From Pandoraea pnomenusa (GTDB lineage: Bacteria > Pseudomonadota > Gammaproteobacteria > Burkholderiales > Burkholderiaceae), in assembly GCF_000767615.3 (NCBI RefSeq), contig NZ_CP009553.3:2976001-3040000 (forward strand): 64,000 bases of DNA, in the 5' to 3' direction. Numbering within the stretch: the first letter of the stretch is position 1; each line of letters starts with the position of its first letter. A program made the translations under genes and the position numbers. Under the pieces are notes generated by a model. The model was not told the origin of the DNA and did not search any database. It worked only from the letters and a program-made list of their open reading frames with translations. This document shows, in pieces, positions 32,496 through 41,904 of the stretch.

Positions 32496-33413
32496 CTACA
32501 TCTGCCGGAACAGGTGCGCGTACTGCCGACTGACGGCGACACGGTCCTTGCGGCGCCTGAGCTTGAGCGTGAGGCGCCCCAGCGGCGTATGCTGCGCGCT
32601 CACGACTTCGGCAACATTCACCACCGTGCTGCGATGCACCTGCCAGAAGCGCGACGGATCGAGTTGCGGCAATAGCTCGCGCAGACTGGTGCGAATGAGC
32701 AGATCGCCATCGGTCGTCGCCACGACGACGTACTTGTCCGCCGCCTCGAAAAAGCAGACGTCCTCGACCGGCACGATTCGAACCTCGTCCTTCACCGACG
32801 CCCGCACGAAGCGCAGGTAATCGCGCCTCTCGCGCGCGACCGTCAGCACCGCCGGCTCGTTGGCCTCCTCCACCTCCGCCGCCACCTCTGTCGCCCCCTG
32901 CGCCGTAGCGATACCGTGCACCTCGCCTGGCGCCGCATCGTTCGCCACACCGTCCGCGCGACCGTTCACCGGCAGGGAGCTGACTTGCAGCCGCGTGCGC
33001 AATGTCGTCAACAGTTGCGCGAGCGCGCCGTCATCGGGAGCATCAAGCCGGTCACGCAGGCGCGCGACCGTGCGTGCGAGGCGATCGGGTTGCACCGGCT
33101 TGAGCAGATAATCGACGGCGGCCGCGTCGAACGCGTCAAGTGCGAACCGGTCGAACGCGGTCACGAACACGATCTGCGGGGGCCGGCTCAGCCGTGCACA
33201 GGCGCGTGCCACGTCGAGCCCCGTCGCGCCAGGCATCGCGATGTCGAGAAACACGACTTCGGGCTGATGCTGGACGATGGCGGCAATCGCCGACGTGCCA
33301 TCCAGCGCGACCGGCAGCACACGCAACTCGGGCCAGGCCTGCGCGAGCATGGCGCGCAGCGCCTCGGCCAGCAGGGGTTCGTCTTCGGCAATCAGGGCGA
33401 GGGGGGATGTCAT
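32496..33413 (-). CDS. LytTR-family response regulator
   Basis: A 305-residue regulator: receiver domain at 1-120 with phospho-acceptor Asp57 in VVFLDIAMPG and Lys in DYLLKPVQPD, an Ala/Glu-rich linker (about 140-200), then a LytTR DNA-binding domain with FFEAADKYVVV and FWQVHRSTVVN. ATG 33413 overlaps the kinase stop (ATGA), so the pair is coupled. Such pairs often control membrane or cell-wall functions; no target is evident here. Confidence 0.92.
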   Translation of the reverse strand: MTSPLALIAEDEPLLAEALRAMLAQAWPELRVLPVALDGTSAIAAIVQHQPEVVFLDIAMPGATGLDVARACARLSRPPQIVFVTAFDRFALDAFDAAAVDYLLKPVQPDRLARTVARLRDRLDAPDDGALAQLLTTLRTRLQVSSLPVNGRADGVANDAAPGEVHGIATAQGATEVAAEVEEANEPAVLTVARERRDYLRFVRASVKDEVRIVPVEDVCFFEAADKYVVVATTDGDLLIRTSLRELLPQLDPSRFWQVHRSTVVNVAEVVSAQHTPLGRLTLKLRRRKDRVAVSRQYAHLFRQM

Positions 33414-34576
33414 GCACGCCACGCTCCGGGACCAGAAACCTGTGTCGGTGCCCCATCGGCCGGACCGCCGGCGCTCATGGGCAAGCGCAACGTGGCGACA
33501 ACGCCACGCGGCACGCCTTCGGCAAGTGTCAGACTTGCCGCGTCGCCGTAGCGCACGCGCAGGCGCTCCCGGATATTCATCAACCCCACGCCGTCGGCGC
33601 CTGTGTCGGCATGAAAGCCCGCGCCGTCGTCCGCAACGCGGATGACGACGTGTTGCGAATCCTCGCCGGACGCCTCGAGCCATGCCTCGACGTGCACGGC
33701 GGCGCCTTCGGGGAGTGGCTCCACGCCGTGCTTGAGCGCATTTTCGACCAGCGGCTGGACGAGCATCGGCGGCACGCGCAGGGCGCGGCAATCGTCGGGC
33801 AGGTCGAACGCGTAGCGCAGGCGTTCTCCGAAGCGCACCTGCTGGATGGCGAGCAGCGCGTCGAGCAACACGAATTCGTCGGCCAGCGACGTGACCTCGG
33901 CACGCGTGGCCGCCAGCGAAGCCCGCAGGAACCGGTTCAGGTGGGCCAACAGCATGCGCGCACGCGCGGCGTCGCTCGCGATCAACGCGTCCAGATTGGC
34001 GAGCACGTTGAACAGGAAATGCGGTTCGAGTTGCGCCTGCAGCGTCTTCAGGCGCGCCAGCACGAGTTGCCGCTCCACCGACGCCTCGCGCAATGCCTGC
34101 CGCGCCGCCGCTTCACGCAGTTGCGACAGTCGGGCCCGCGACCAGCCGTGATACGTGCCGATGCCGGTGCCGGCCAGGGCGACCGCCAGCACGATGGACA
34201 CGGAATGATTGCCCACGGGGCGCCACATCGACATCGGCAGACCGAGCAGCGCCGTGCCCATGCCGACGCCAGCCGCCAGTCCGCCAAGGCAGCCCAACGC
34301 CACGAGCACGAGAAACGGCCCCATGGGTGGCACACCCTCGCGCCAGATCACGCGGCGCCCACCGTCCACCAGCGCGGCAATCGAGAGGCCGATGCACTGG
34401 CTGAACACGAAGTTTTGCGCAAAGGTCCCGCCAAAGCCGATCAATCGCAGCCCCAGTGCAATGAGGGTGTTGAAGATCATCACGCCGGCGAGTTCGCGCC
34501 AGAAGGTCTGCCACAGGCCACGCTTCGCCCGTAGGGGCGCCGCCTGTATGGGCTGAGCGGATTGCGGTTGTCTCAT
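33410..34576 (-). CDS. LytS/YehU-type sensor histidine kinase
   Basis: A 388-residue membrane kinase: four hydrophobic segments in the first 170 residues, then a His_kinase (PF06580-type) domain with the phospho-acceptor His in LEPHFLFNVLANLDALI, N-box VQPLVENALKHGVEP, and G-box VADDGAGF followed by GVGLMNIRERL. ATG 34576 is chosen; the upstream in-frame sequence is Arg-rich and unlike protein. It is first in a two-gene operon with the LytTR regulator. Confidence 0.92.
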   Translation of the reverse strand: MRQPQSAQPIQAAPLRAKRGLWQTFWRELAGVMIFNTLIALGLRLIGFGGTFAQNFVFSQCIGLSIAALVDGGRRVIWREGVPPMGPFLVLVALGCLGGLAAGVGMGTALLGLPMSMWRPVGNHSVSIVLAVALAGTGIGTYHGWSRARLSQLREAAARQALREASVERQLVLARLKTLQAQLEPHFLFNVLANLDALIASDAARARMLLAHLNRFLRASLAATRAEVTSLADEFVLLDALLAIQQVRFGERLRYAFDLPDDCRALRVPPMLVQPLVENALKHGVEPLPEGAAVHVEAWLEASGEDSQHVVIRVADDGAGFHADTGADGVGLMNIRERLRVRYGDAASLTLAEGVPRGVVATLRLPMSAGGPADGAPTQVSGPGAWRA

Positions 34577-34727
34577 CGTCGGCGTCGCTCTCACGCGTGT
34601 GTCCCGTCGATCGTCACGGGCAGCCCCGACCCGACCATCGGTGCACGTCGCGTTTGTTGTCCGGTTGCCGCTGGCTTGTCGGTATTGCTGCAGGTGTCGC
34701 TGCTCGTGCCGCTGGCACTGTCCTTGT

Positions 34728-35237
34728 CTATGATTCGTTCGATCGCCGCGTCGGACACGGCAGCGGTTGCGTGGATGCTTGCCCCGGGTCGACGCGAGCA
34801 CAGTCCGCGCGGGCCTGCGCCAATTTCGCGTCATGGTGCCACAGCTGCACGAGCGCACGGTTCAGCAGGCGCCCCGGCACCGCCACGGCGGCCACGCCCG
34901 CGATCACCAGCCCGGCGTACAGACCGAGCATGCGTCGCCGATGGCTCGCCACCCGCCCCTGGCGAATCGCCCGCGCGGCCAGCACCAGGTTCACCAGCAC
35001 AAACGACGAGAGGACGTGCAGCCAGGAAAGCTGCATACCGCCCGATCCCTCGCCCCCACCGACTCCGCCGATGCCACGGATGCCGAAACTCGAGAGCGCC
35101 GTCACCGCCATCGCCGCAACCCACAGACGCCCCAGCCATCGGTGTCTCGACGTGCCCCGCCGCATGAACAGGATGCCGATGCCAAGCCCCACCGCCGCCC
35201 CTGCGGCGGCCAGATGCATTACCAGAATCGTCTCCAT
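34728..35237 (-). CDS. DUF2306-type membrane protein
   Basis: A 169-residue protein with four likely membrane helices and the signature RHRWLGRLWVAAMAVTALSSF and ASHRRRMLGLYAGL, resembling DUF2306 / YozB-like proteins of unknown function. A Gly-rich loop lies at about 54-68. It is on the same strand as the kinase-regulator pair, 151 bp upstream, and could be in the same unit or be controlled by it. The C-terminal 30 residues are polar. Confidence 0.7.
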   Translation of the reverse strand: METILVMHLAAAGAAVGLGIGILFMRRGTSRHRWLGRLWVAAMAVTALSSFGIRGIGGVGGGEGSGGMQLSWLHVLSSFVLVNLVLAARAIRQGRVASHRRRMLGLYAGLVIAGVAAVAVPGRLLNRALVQLWHHDAKLAQARADCARVDPGQASTQPLPCPTRRSNES

Positions 35238-35477
35238 GATGTCCTTGCTGTGATGGGATCATGGTGTGACGATAGGGCGCGGGGTCATCCACCGCATGCG
35301 TGGTGCGACGAACGACACCGGCGCGGCGCCAACGGTTGCCGGTCGGCGCGAACGGCACGGCGTTTGCGCCGTCGACGCACGCGGCCGCGTATTGTCGCCG
35401 ACGATTGTGACACGACGAAAAAATCACCGCGATCGGAAAGGACGTATGCCCAAATGGCAAATCGTTGGCCGAGGGGG

Positions 35478-36377
35478 CTACCAGTGGATGGTCTTCGCAA
35501 AGTCCACGAATGCGCGCAATGGCGACGGCAGGTAGCGGCGGCCCGGATAGTACAGCAACGGACCGGTGAAGCTGGGCCACCAGGGCTCCAGCAACGGGTC
35601 CAGTTCGCCGCGGTCGATATAGGGCTGCAGCCATTCCTCGAATAAATAGATCACGCCCGCGCCAGCCACCGCCGAATCAACGGCCAGGTCGGCGGCGGCG
35701 CCAAGGTTCACGATCAACGGTCCGTTCGTTTCCACCGTCAACGATTTCCCTTTGCGCGTAAAGTGCCAAGGCGGCATGGCACCACTGGAAAAGCGTCCGC
35801 GCAGACAAATATGCTCGCGTAGATCGTTCGGATGGCGCGGTCTGCCGTGTTGCGCGAGATAGCCTGGCGAAGCCGCCAGGGCCATGCGCTGACGCCGCGG
35901 GCCGATGGGGACCGCCACCATGTCCTGATCCATTCCTTCTTCGTATCGGATGCCGGCGTCACAGCCTGACTGCAGCAAATCCACAAAGCGATCTTCCACG
36001 ATCACCTCAAGACAGATGTCGGGGTACTCAGCGAGGAACTGCGGAACGATGCGCGGCAATACCAGTTTGGAGGCGGCCAATGGAACATTCAGTCGCAAGC
36101 GTCCAGCGGGACGGTCGCGAAAGCCATTGACCACGTCCAGCGCCGATTCGACGGCGCTCAGCGCAGGCGTCAGATGTTCCAGCAGGCGCTGGCCCGCATC
36201 GGTGGTCGCCACGCTGCGTGTCGTGCGATTAAGAAGTCGCACGCCGAGACGCGACTCCAGCCGGCGCACCGCCTCGCTCAGTTGCGAGGCGCTGGTACCC
36301 GAGATACGTGCGGCGCTGCGAAAGCCACCCTGCGTGGCTACGGCTACGAAGGCGGCAATGTCCTGCAAATCGGCCAT
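35478..36377 (-). CDS. LysR-family transcriptional regulator
   Basis: A 299-residue LysR protein. The HTH is at about 1-60 (FVAVATQGGFRSAARISG, then RLLNRTTRSVATTD) and the effector domain at about 90-295 with DRFVDLLQSGCDAGIRYEE. ATG 36377 is preferred to an extended start at 36407. It is divergent from the aldo/keto reductase gene, its probable target. The 240 bp downstream of it (35238-35477) contain no feature I can support. Confidence 0.92.
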   Translation of the reverse strand: MADLQDIAAFVAVATQGGFRSAARISGTSASQLSEAVRRLESRLGVRLLNRTTRSVATTDAGQRLLEHLTPALSAVESALDVVNGFRDRPAGRLRLNVPLAASKLVLPRIVPQFLAEYPDICLEVIVEDRFVDLLQSGCDAGIRYEEGMDQDMVAVPIGPRRQRMALAASPGYLAQHGRPRHPNDLREHICLRGRFSSGAMPPWHFTRKGKSLTVETNGPLIVNLGAAADLAVDSAVAGAGVIYLFEEWLQPYIDRGELDPLLEPWWPSFTGPLLYYPGRRYLPSPLRAFVDFAKTIHW

Positions 36378-36493
36378 GGCGATTAGATTGTCTGGAATTT
36401 CGCACAAGCTGTCTTATTGCGCGGGATTGTCGCACACCGAGCAAGCTCCTAGACTGCGCTGACATTACCGCTTTGCGCAACCGAGGAGAAACG
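36378..36493. promoter_or_regulatory. LysR / aldo-keto reductase divergent control region
   Basis: A 116-bp spacer containing two similar segments, TTCGCACAAGC (from 36398) and GTCGCACACCGAGC (from 36429), about 31 bp apart, plus TTGCGCGGGATTGTCGCAC between. Such repeats are what a LysR tetramer would bind; exact boxes are inference. Confidence 0.4.
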
Positions 36494-37420
36494 ATGTATC
36501 AAGCCAATCAAGCCGGCAGCTACATGCTCGGTGACCTCGAAGTCATCCGCATGGGTTATGGCGCCATGCAGCTGGCGGGCCCACATGTATTCGGCCCCCC
36601 TGGGGACCGGCAGCAAGCCATCGCTGTATTGCGTTCGGCGTTGGAGATGGGCGTCAATCACATCGACACCAGCGATTTCTACGGTCCGCATATCACCAAC
36701 CAGATCATTCGCGAGGCGCTGCATCCCTATCGCGACGATTTGGTGATCGTCACCAAAATTGGCGCACGTCGCGGCGCAGATGGCTCGTGGCTGAAGGCGA
36801 TGTCGCCTGCCGAACTGGAATCTGCGGTGTACGACAATTTGCGCAACCTGGGCGTGGAAGTGCTGGATGTCGTGAACCTGCGCCTGATGTTCGACGTGGC
36901 GGCACCGGCGGAGGGAGATCTGGAAGCCCCTCTGGCAGCGCTTGCGGAGTTAAAGCGCAAGGGTATCGTTCGGCATATTGGCCTGAGCAACGCGACGGCC
37001 AATCAGATCGCTCAGGCACGGACCATGACCGATATCGTCTGCGTGCAAAACCAGTACAACCTTGCCCACCGGGGCGACGACCCGCTGGTGGCGCAACTGG
37101 CGAGCGCAGGTATTGCCTATGTGCCGTTCTTCCCGCTGGGTGGGTTCTCGCCACTGCAGTCGGCAACGCTTGAGCAGGTAGCTGCCGACTGCGGGGCGAC
37201 GCCTTTGCAAACGGCTCTGGCGTGGCTACTGCAACGTTCTCCCAATATTCTGCTGATTCCGGGAACCGCGTCGGTTGGCCACCTGCGGCAAAACATCGCT
37301 GCCGCAGCCTTGCATTTGTCGTCCGACGCGGTAGCCGCGCTCGACACCATCGGTGGCATTGGCGGCATCGGTGGCATCGGCGCCGCAACTCCGGAGACAG
37401 CGTCGCAATGCGGTGGCTGA
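36494..37420 (+). CDS. Aldo/keto reductase (YdbC-like)
   Basis: An NADPH-type aldo/keto reductase of 308 residues. It shows HIDTSDFYGPHITNQIIREAL with the catalytic Asp and Tyr, VTKIGARRG with the catalytic Lys, and RHIGLSNAT and PFFPLGGFSPLQS. The usual catalytic His position reads Arg in VVNLRLM, a feature shared as I recall with YdbC-type pyridoxal-reductase-like proteins. The C terminus has a GGIGGIGGIG run from three 9-bp units (37352-37378). GAGGAGA lies at 36483-36489. It is divergent from a LysR gene, and its substrate is unknown. Confidence 0.9.
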   Translation: MYQANQAGSYMLGDLEVIRMGYGAMQLAGPHVFGPPGDRQQAIAVLRSALEMGVNHIDTSDFYGPHITNQIIREALHPYRDDLVIVTKIGARRGADGSWLKAMSPAELESAVYDNLRNLGVEVLDVVNLRLMFDVAAPAEGDLEAPLAALAELKRKGIVRHIGLSNATANQIAQARTMTDIVCVQNQYNLAHRGDDPLVAQLASAGIAYVPFFPLGGFSPLQSATLEQVAADCGATPLQTALAWLLQRSPNILLIPGTASVGHLRQNIAAAALHLSSDAVAALDTIGGIGGIGGIGAATPETASQCGG

Positions 37421-37441
37421 ATCCGTCGAGCGCCGGAACGA

Positions 37442-37469
37442 TAAAAAAACACCCCTGCGAGAGGGGTGT
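37442..37469 (-). terminator. clpB terminator
   Basis: The stem ACACCCCT (37449-37456) / AGGGGTGT (37462-37469) has a 5-nt loop. On the minus strand a seven-T run follows. It lies 46 bp after the clpB stop. Confidence 0.88.
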
Positions 37470-37515
37470 CCTATCAGGTTGACCGCCGGGAGAGCCGATC
37501 TCCCGGGCCGACGGC

Positions 37516-40143
37516 TTATTCCGCTGCCGCCTCCGTCTCGCGGCCGACCTGTGCGGCCGTCTCGCCTTCGAAGGTGAAGCGGCCGTTGCGCCAGTCGACC
37601 GGGATCGTATCCTTCGGCCCGAACTTGCCGGCAAGCACCAGCTTGGCGACCGGATTCTCGATCTCCTGCTGGATAGCCCGCTTGAGCGGACGCGCGCCGT
37701 ACACCGGATCGAAGCCCTCGCGCGCCACATGGGCGAGCGCCGACTTGCTGACCTCCAGGTGCATCTCGAGCTTGGCCAGACGCTGGCGCAGGATCTCGAT
37801 CTGAATCGTGGCAATCGACTCGATGTGCTTCTGGTCGAGTCCGTGGAACACCACGACTTCGTCGATCCGGTTGAGGAATTCCGGACGGAAGTGCTCCTTG
37901 ATCTCCGTCCACACGGCATCCTTGATCCGGTCTTGCGGCTCGCCGACCATCGACTGAATCATCGACGACCCGAGGTTCGACGTCATCACGATCACCGTGT
38001 TCTTGAAGTCCACCGTACGGCCCTGTCCGTCGGTCATGCGGCCGTCGTCGAGCACCTGCAAGAGCACGTTGAACACGTCCGGGTGCGCCTTTTCGACCTC
38101 GTCGAGCAGGATCACGCTGTACGGCTTGCGACGCACGGCCTCGGTCAGATAACCGCCCTCTTCATAGCCGACATAGCCCGGGGGCGCACCGATCAAACGC
38201 GCCACGCTGTGCTTCTCCATGAACTCGCTCATGTCGATGCGGATGAGGTGATCTTCCGAATCGAACAGGAACATCGCCAAGGCCTTGCACAGCTCGGTCT
38301 TGCCCACGCCGGTCGGCCCGAGGAACAGGAACGACCCGTACGGGCGGTTCGGATCGGCCAGCCCCGCGCGCGAACGACGGATGGCGTCGGCCACGGCGGT
38401 AATCGCCTCGTCCTGGCCCACCACGCGCTCGTGCAGCTTGGCTTCCATGTTGAGCAGCTTCTCGCGCTCGCCCTGCATCATCTTCGAGACCGGGATACCC
38501 GTGGCACGAGAAACCACTTCGGCGATTTCCTCGGTGCCTACCTGCGTGCGCAGCAGTCGCGGATGCGCCTGTTGGCCCGCGGCCTCGGCCGCATCGGCGT
38601 CCTTCAGTTGCGCTTCGAGTTGCGGGAGCTTGCCATATTGCAGCTCCGCCACCTTGTCGAGCTTGCCCTCGCGCTGCAACTTCGCGATCTCGGCGCGCAC
38701 GCGGTCGATCTCTTCCTTGACCTGCGCACTACCCTGCACGGCGGCCTTTTCCGCCGTCCAGACTTCCTCCAGGTCGGCGTACTCGCGCTCCAGGCGCGCG
38801 ATCTCTTCCTCGATGAGCGCCAGCCGCTTCTGCGAGGCCTCGTCGGTCTCCTTCTTGACGGCCTCGCGCTCGATCTTCAACTGGATGAGACGACGGTCGA
38901 GCTTGTCCATCACTTCCGGCTTCGAGTCGATTTCCATCTTGATCTTCGACGCCGCCTCATCGATCAGGTCGATGGCCTTGTCCGGCAGGAACCGGTCGGT
39001 GATGTAGCGCTGGCTGAGTTCCGCCGCCGCCACGATGGCCGGGTCGGTGATCTCCACGCCGTGGTGCAGTTCGTACTTTTCCTGCAGACCGCGCAGAATC
39101 GCGATCGTTGCCTCGACGCTCGGCTCGTCGACGAGTACTTTCTGGAAGCGGCGCTCCAGCGCGGCATCCTTTTCGATGTACTTGCGATATTCGTCGAGCG
39201 TGGTCGCACCGATGCAGTGCAGCTCGCCCCGTGCGAGCGCCGGCTTGAGCATGTTGCCCGCATCCATTGCGCCTTCGGCCTTGCCCGCGCCCACCATCGT
39301 GTGAATCTCGTCGATGAACAGGATCGTGCGGCCTTCGTCCTTGGCGATGTCATTGAGCACGGCTTTCAGGCGCTCCTCGAACTCGCCGCGGAACTTGGCG
39401 CCGGCGAGCAGCCCCGCCATGTCGAGCGCGAGCACACGCTTGTTCTTGAGCGACTCCGGCACTTCGCCATTGACGATACGCTGCGCCAGGCCCTCCACGA
39501 TCGCGGTCTTGCCTACGCCCGGCTCACCAATGAGCACCGGGTTGTTCTTGGTGCGACGCTGGAGAATCTGGATTGTGCGGCGAATTTCGTCGTCGCGCCC
39601 GATCACCGGATCGAGCTTGCCCTGCGCCGCGCGTTCGGTCAGGTCGAGCGTGTATTTCTTGAGGGCCTCGCGCTGGCCCTCGGCATCCTGGCTATCGACG
39701 GACTGACCGCCGCGCACACCCTCGATGGCCGCCTCCAGCGACTTGCGCGTGAGGCCGCGAGCGCGGGCGAGCTTGCCCGTCTCGCCCTTGTCGTCGGCGA
39801 GTGCGAGCAGGAACATTTCGCTGGCGATATAGGTGTCGCCATGCTTTTGCGCTTCCTTGTCGGCCTGGTTGAGCAAGCCTGCGAGTTCGCGGCCGACCTG
39901 CACGTTGCCGTCGGTGCCCTGCACCTGAGGCAACTTTGCGATGGCCGTCTCGAGGTCGTGCGCCAGCGGCTGGACCTGAACGCCCGCGCGCTGCAGTAGC
40001 GAACGCGCCGCCCCCTCGGGTTGAGCGATCAGCGCGGCCAGAAGGTGCAGCGGCTCGATGTATTGCTGGTCGCGACCGACTGCCATGCTTTGGGCATCAG
40101 CCAGCGCTTCCAGGAACTGCGTGGTGAATTTGTCTTGTCGCAT
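37516..40143 (-). CDS. clpB: Chaperone disaggregase ClpB
   Basis: A hexameric AAA+ disaggregase of 875 residues that works with DnaK. In order: N-terminal Clp repeat domain (1-145), NBD1 with Walker A GEPGVGKT, a middle coiled-coil domain (about 400-530, rich in E/K/R), NBD2 with Walker A GPTGVGKT, and pore loop GYVGYEEGG. The presence of the M-domain separates it from ClpA and ClpC. ATG 40143 has GGAGCACGAG ahead. A sigma-32-like promoter lies just upstream. Confidence 0.97.
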   Translation of the reverse strand: MRQDKFTTQFLEALADAQSMAVGRDQQYIEPLHLLAALIAQPEGAARSLLQRAGVQVQPLAHDLETAIAKLPQVQGTDGNVQVGRELAGLLNQADKEAQKHGDTYIASEMFLLALADDKGETGKLARARGLTRKSLEAAIEGVRGGQSVDSQDAEGQREALKKYTLDLTERAAQGKLDPVIGRDDEIRRTIQILQRRTKNNPVLIGEPGVGKTAIVEGLAQRIVNGEVPESLKNKRVLALDMAGLLAGAKFRGEFEERLKAVLNDIAKDEGRTILFIDEIHTMVGAGKAEGAMDAGNMLKPALARGELHCIGATTLDEYRKYIEKDAALERRFQKVLVDEPSVEATIAILRGLQEKYELHHGVEITDPAIVAAAELSQRYITDRFLPDKAIDLIDEAASKIKMEIDSKPEVMDKLDRRLIQLKIEREAVKKETDEASQKRLALIEEEIARLEREYADLEEVWTAEKAAVQGSAQVKEEIDRVRAEIAKLQREGKLDKVAELQYGKLPQLEAQLKDADAAEAAGQQAHPRLLRTQVGTEEIAEVVSRATGIPVSKMMQGEREKLLNMEAKLHERVVGQDEAITAVADAIRRSRAGLADPNRPYGSFLFLGPTGVGKTELCKALAMFLFDSEDHLIRIDMSEFMEKHSVARLIGAPPGYVGYEEGGYLTEAVRRKPYSVILLDEVEKAHPDVFNVLLQVLDDGRMTDGQGRTVDFKNTVIVMTSNLGSSMIQSMVGEPQDRIKDAVWTEIKEHFRPEFLNRIDEVVVFHGLDQKHIESIATIQIEILRQRLAKLEMHLEVSKSALAHVAREGFDPVYGARPLKRAIQQEIENPVAKLVLAGKFGPKDTIPVDWRNGRFTFEGETAAQVGRETEAAAE

Positions 40144-40177
40144 CTCGTGCTCCGGTAAGAATTCATTTCTGCATCGG

Positions 40178-40206
40178 ATGTGCGGACAATCCCCTGTGGT
40201 TTCAAG
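40178..40206 (-). promoter_or_regulatory. Sigma-32-like heat-shock promoter of clpB
   Basis: On the minus strand CTTGAAA (40206-40200) and CCGCACAT (40185-40178) are separated by 14 bp, matching the CTTGAAA / CCCCAT-T heat-shock pattern in the -35 and, less exactly, the -10. The leader to the ATG would be about 28 nt. Confidence 0.6.
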
Positions 40207-40365
40207 GGGCATTACGGCGCGAGATCGACCTTTCTCACGTAGCCCGAGGCACGCCGGAATCACGGGTCACGGCACGCGCCGGGGGCGCCGCGGAACCACG
40301 TCCGGGAATGCGTGGGACACGCCCGGGTTTGAAGCTCATAATAGTCATTTTAAGCACGCCGCACC

Positions 40366-40938
40366 ATGAGTCATCCTGACACACAGCCCCCGGTCGACAG
40401 CGCGACGTCCGGCCGTGCGGCATCGGAAATGCCGCCCGGAACGGGGCCAGACGCCCTTCCCGGCGTTGCACCGCAAACCACGGCCGAATGGCCGTCGGCA
40501 CGGCTGGCGGCCATCGACGAAGACGCCGTGCGCCTGCTCGTGCATACGTTCTATGGGCGTATCCGCGACGACGACATGCTCGGGCCCGTCTTTCGCGAGG
40601 CGCTCGAAGGCCGCTGGGATGGGCATCTCGAGAAAATGGTGTCGTTCTGGGCCAGCATCGTGCTCGGTGCCAAGCGGTACCGCGGCAATGTGACGCAGGC
40701 GCATCAGCCGTTCGCGCATCTGAGCGGCGAGCATTTCAGCCGCTGGCTCGCCCTGTTCTTCGATACGCTCGACAAGATCTTCGAACCGCAGGCCGCGTTC
40801 GCCTTTGCGGAGCCCGCCATCCGGATCGCGGAGAGCCTTCAACTGAACCTGTTCGGGTGGGAGTATTCGCTGCCACCGGCGCAACGTCTGTTGCTCGATA
40901 GCGTGAAACAAGCCAGACCGTCTCGACCGCACAAATGA
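40366..40938 (+). CDS. Group III truncated haemoglobin
   Basis: A haem protein of 190 residues with a globin core at about 48-175: HTFYGRIRDDDMLGPVF (Tyr63 as candidate B10), then SFWASIVLGAKRYRGNVTQAH with probable proximal His113, and HFSRWLALFFDTLD with Trp127 as in group III. The first 45 residues are a Pro/Ala/Thr-rich extension absent from most short members. Roles in peroxide or NO chemistry are suggested for the group. It is divergent from clpB and ends at a strong terminator; no Shine-Dalgarno is visible. Confidence 0.87.
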   Translation: MSHPDTQPPVDSATSGRAASEMPPGTGPDALPGVAPQTTAEWPSARLAAIDEDAVRLLVHTFYGRIRDDDMLGPVFREALEGRWDGHLEKMVSFWASIVLGAKRYRGNVTQAHQPFAHLSGEHFSRWLALFFDTLDKIFEPQAAFAFAEPAIRIAESLQLNLFGWEYSLPPAQRLLLDSVKQARPSRPHK

Positions 40939-40942
40939 AACG

Positions 40943-40976
40943 ATCGGCGAATTTTGCTTAAATTCGCCGATTTTTC
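40943..40976 (+). terminator. Terminator after truncated haemoglobin gene
   Basis: A perfect 12-bp stem ATCGGCGAATTT (40943-40954) / AAATTCGCCGAT (40960-40971) with a 5-nt loop, followed by TTTTCC, four bases after the globin stop. Confidence 0.9.
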
Positions 40977-41038
40977 CTGAAAAAAGCGTATTTCCGACGC
41001 GCCCTGGCGCGACCGCGCTCGGGGGTCGTCCCGGCCGG

Positions 41039-41503
41039 TTACCGACCGTCGCCCTTCGTCCAGCGCTCCCGCGCCGCGGTGTCGGTCTCCCGGGCATCGA
41101 CCCAGCGCTCACCCTGTGGCGTGGACTCCTTCTTCCAGAACGGCGCCTCGGTCTTCAGGTAGTCCATGATGAATTCGCACGCCGCGAACGCATCGCCCCG
41201 GTGGGCCGACGTCACCGCCACCAGCACGATCTGGTCGCCCGGCCCGAGATCGCCGTAACGATGGATGACCAGGGCGTCGAACAGGCGCCAGCGCTCTTGC
41301 GCCTGGGCGACGATCGCCGAGAGCGCCTTCTCCGTCATGCCGGGATAGTGCTCCAGCGTCATGCGGGACACATCCTTGCCATCGTTCAGATCGCGCACGG
41401 TGCCGACAAAGCTCGCCACGGCACCCACGCGCAGGTCGTTGGCACGCAGTTGGCGGATTTCCTCCGACAGGTCGAAATCCTCGGTCTGTACGCGAATCGG
41501 CAT
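41039..41503 (-). CDS. moaE: Molybdopterin synthase catalytic subunit
   Basis: The large subunit of molybdopterin synthase, 154 residues. It transfers sulfur from the MoaD C terminus to precursor Z. Family stretches: GAVASFVGTVRDLNDGKDV, LEHYPGMTEKAL, VAVTSAHRGDAFAACEFIMDYLK, and the catalytic Lys in PFWKKES. It is last in the alaA-hom-thrC-moeA-moaD-moaE run, 98 bp after moaD. Confidence 0.96.
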   Translation of the reverse strand: MPIRVQTEDFDLSEEIRQLRANDLRVGAVASFVGTVRDLNDGKDVSRMTLEHYPGMTEKALSAIVAQAQERWRLFDALVIHRYGDLGPGDQIVLVAVTSAHRGDAFAACEFIMDYLKTEAPFWKKESTPQGERWVDARETDTAARERWTKGDGR

Positions 41504-41601
41504 GGTGTCGATGTGCTCTGTATAGGGTTGGCGGGCCGGGTTGCCGCATATCCGAGGCCGGCTGCCGCCCCGGCGCGCCCCCGGATGCAAACCTGAACTT
41601 G

Positions 41602-41862
41602 TCAGCCGCCGGTGACCGGCGGGAAGAAGGCGACCTCGCAGCCCGTCGTGAGCCGCGTGCCGGCCGGCACCATCTCGTGATTCAGCGCCATGCGAAGCGC
41701 GCGCTGCTCGCCGAGCGTCTCGGCCCAGACGGGGCCGCGATTGCACAACCACCGACGCACGTCTCCCACTGTGGCAACCCCCTCGGGGACTTCCACGTTC
41801 GGCTCCTCGGCAACGTTCAGCGCCTCGCGGACACTGGCAAAAAAGCGAAGATTGATCTGCAT
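41602..41862 (-). CDS. moaD: Molybdopterin synthase sulfur carrier subunit
   Basis: A ubiquitin-like sulfur carrier of 86 residues ending in VTGG; the terminal Gly-Gly is thiocarboxylated. It opens MQINLRFFASVREAL, typical of MoaD. ATG 41862 is chosen over an upstream in-frame start. It lies between moeA and moaE. Confidence 0.95.
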   Translation of the reverse strand: MQINLRFFASVREALNVAEEPNVEVPEGVATVGDVRRWLCNRGPVWAETLGEQRALRMALNHEMVPAGTRLTTGCEVAFFPPVTGG

Positions 41863-41904
41863 GGTTGCTTCCCCGGCGCGCCGCATGGGCGGCGCCCCTG
41901 TCTC

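Noticed and set aside
37729..39999. Long plus-strand reading frame opposite clpB
   Set aside because: It is the mirror of codon bias in clpB, with a Leu/Arg/His-rich composition and no domain.
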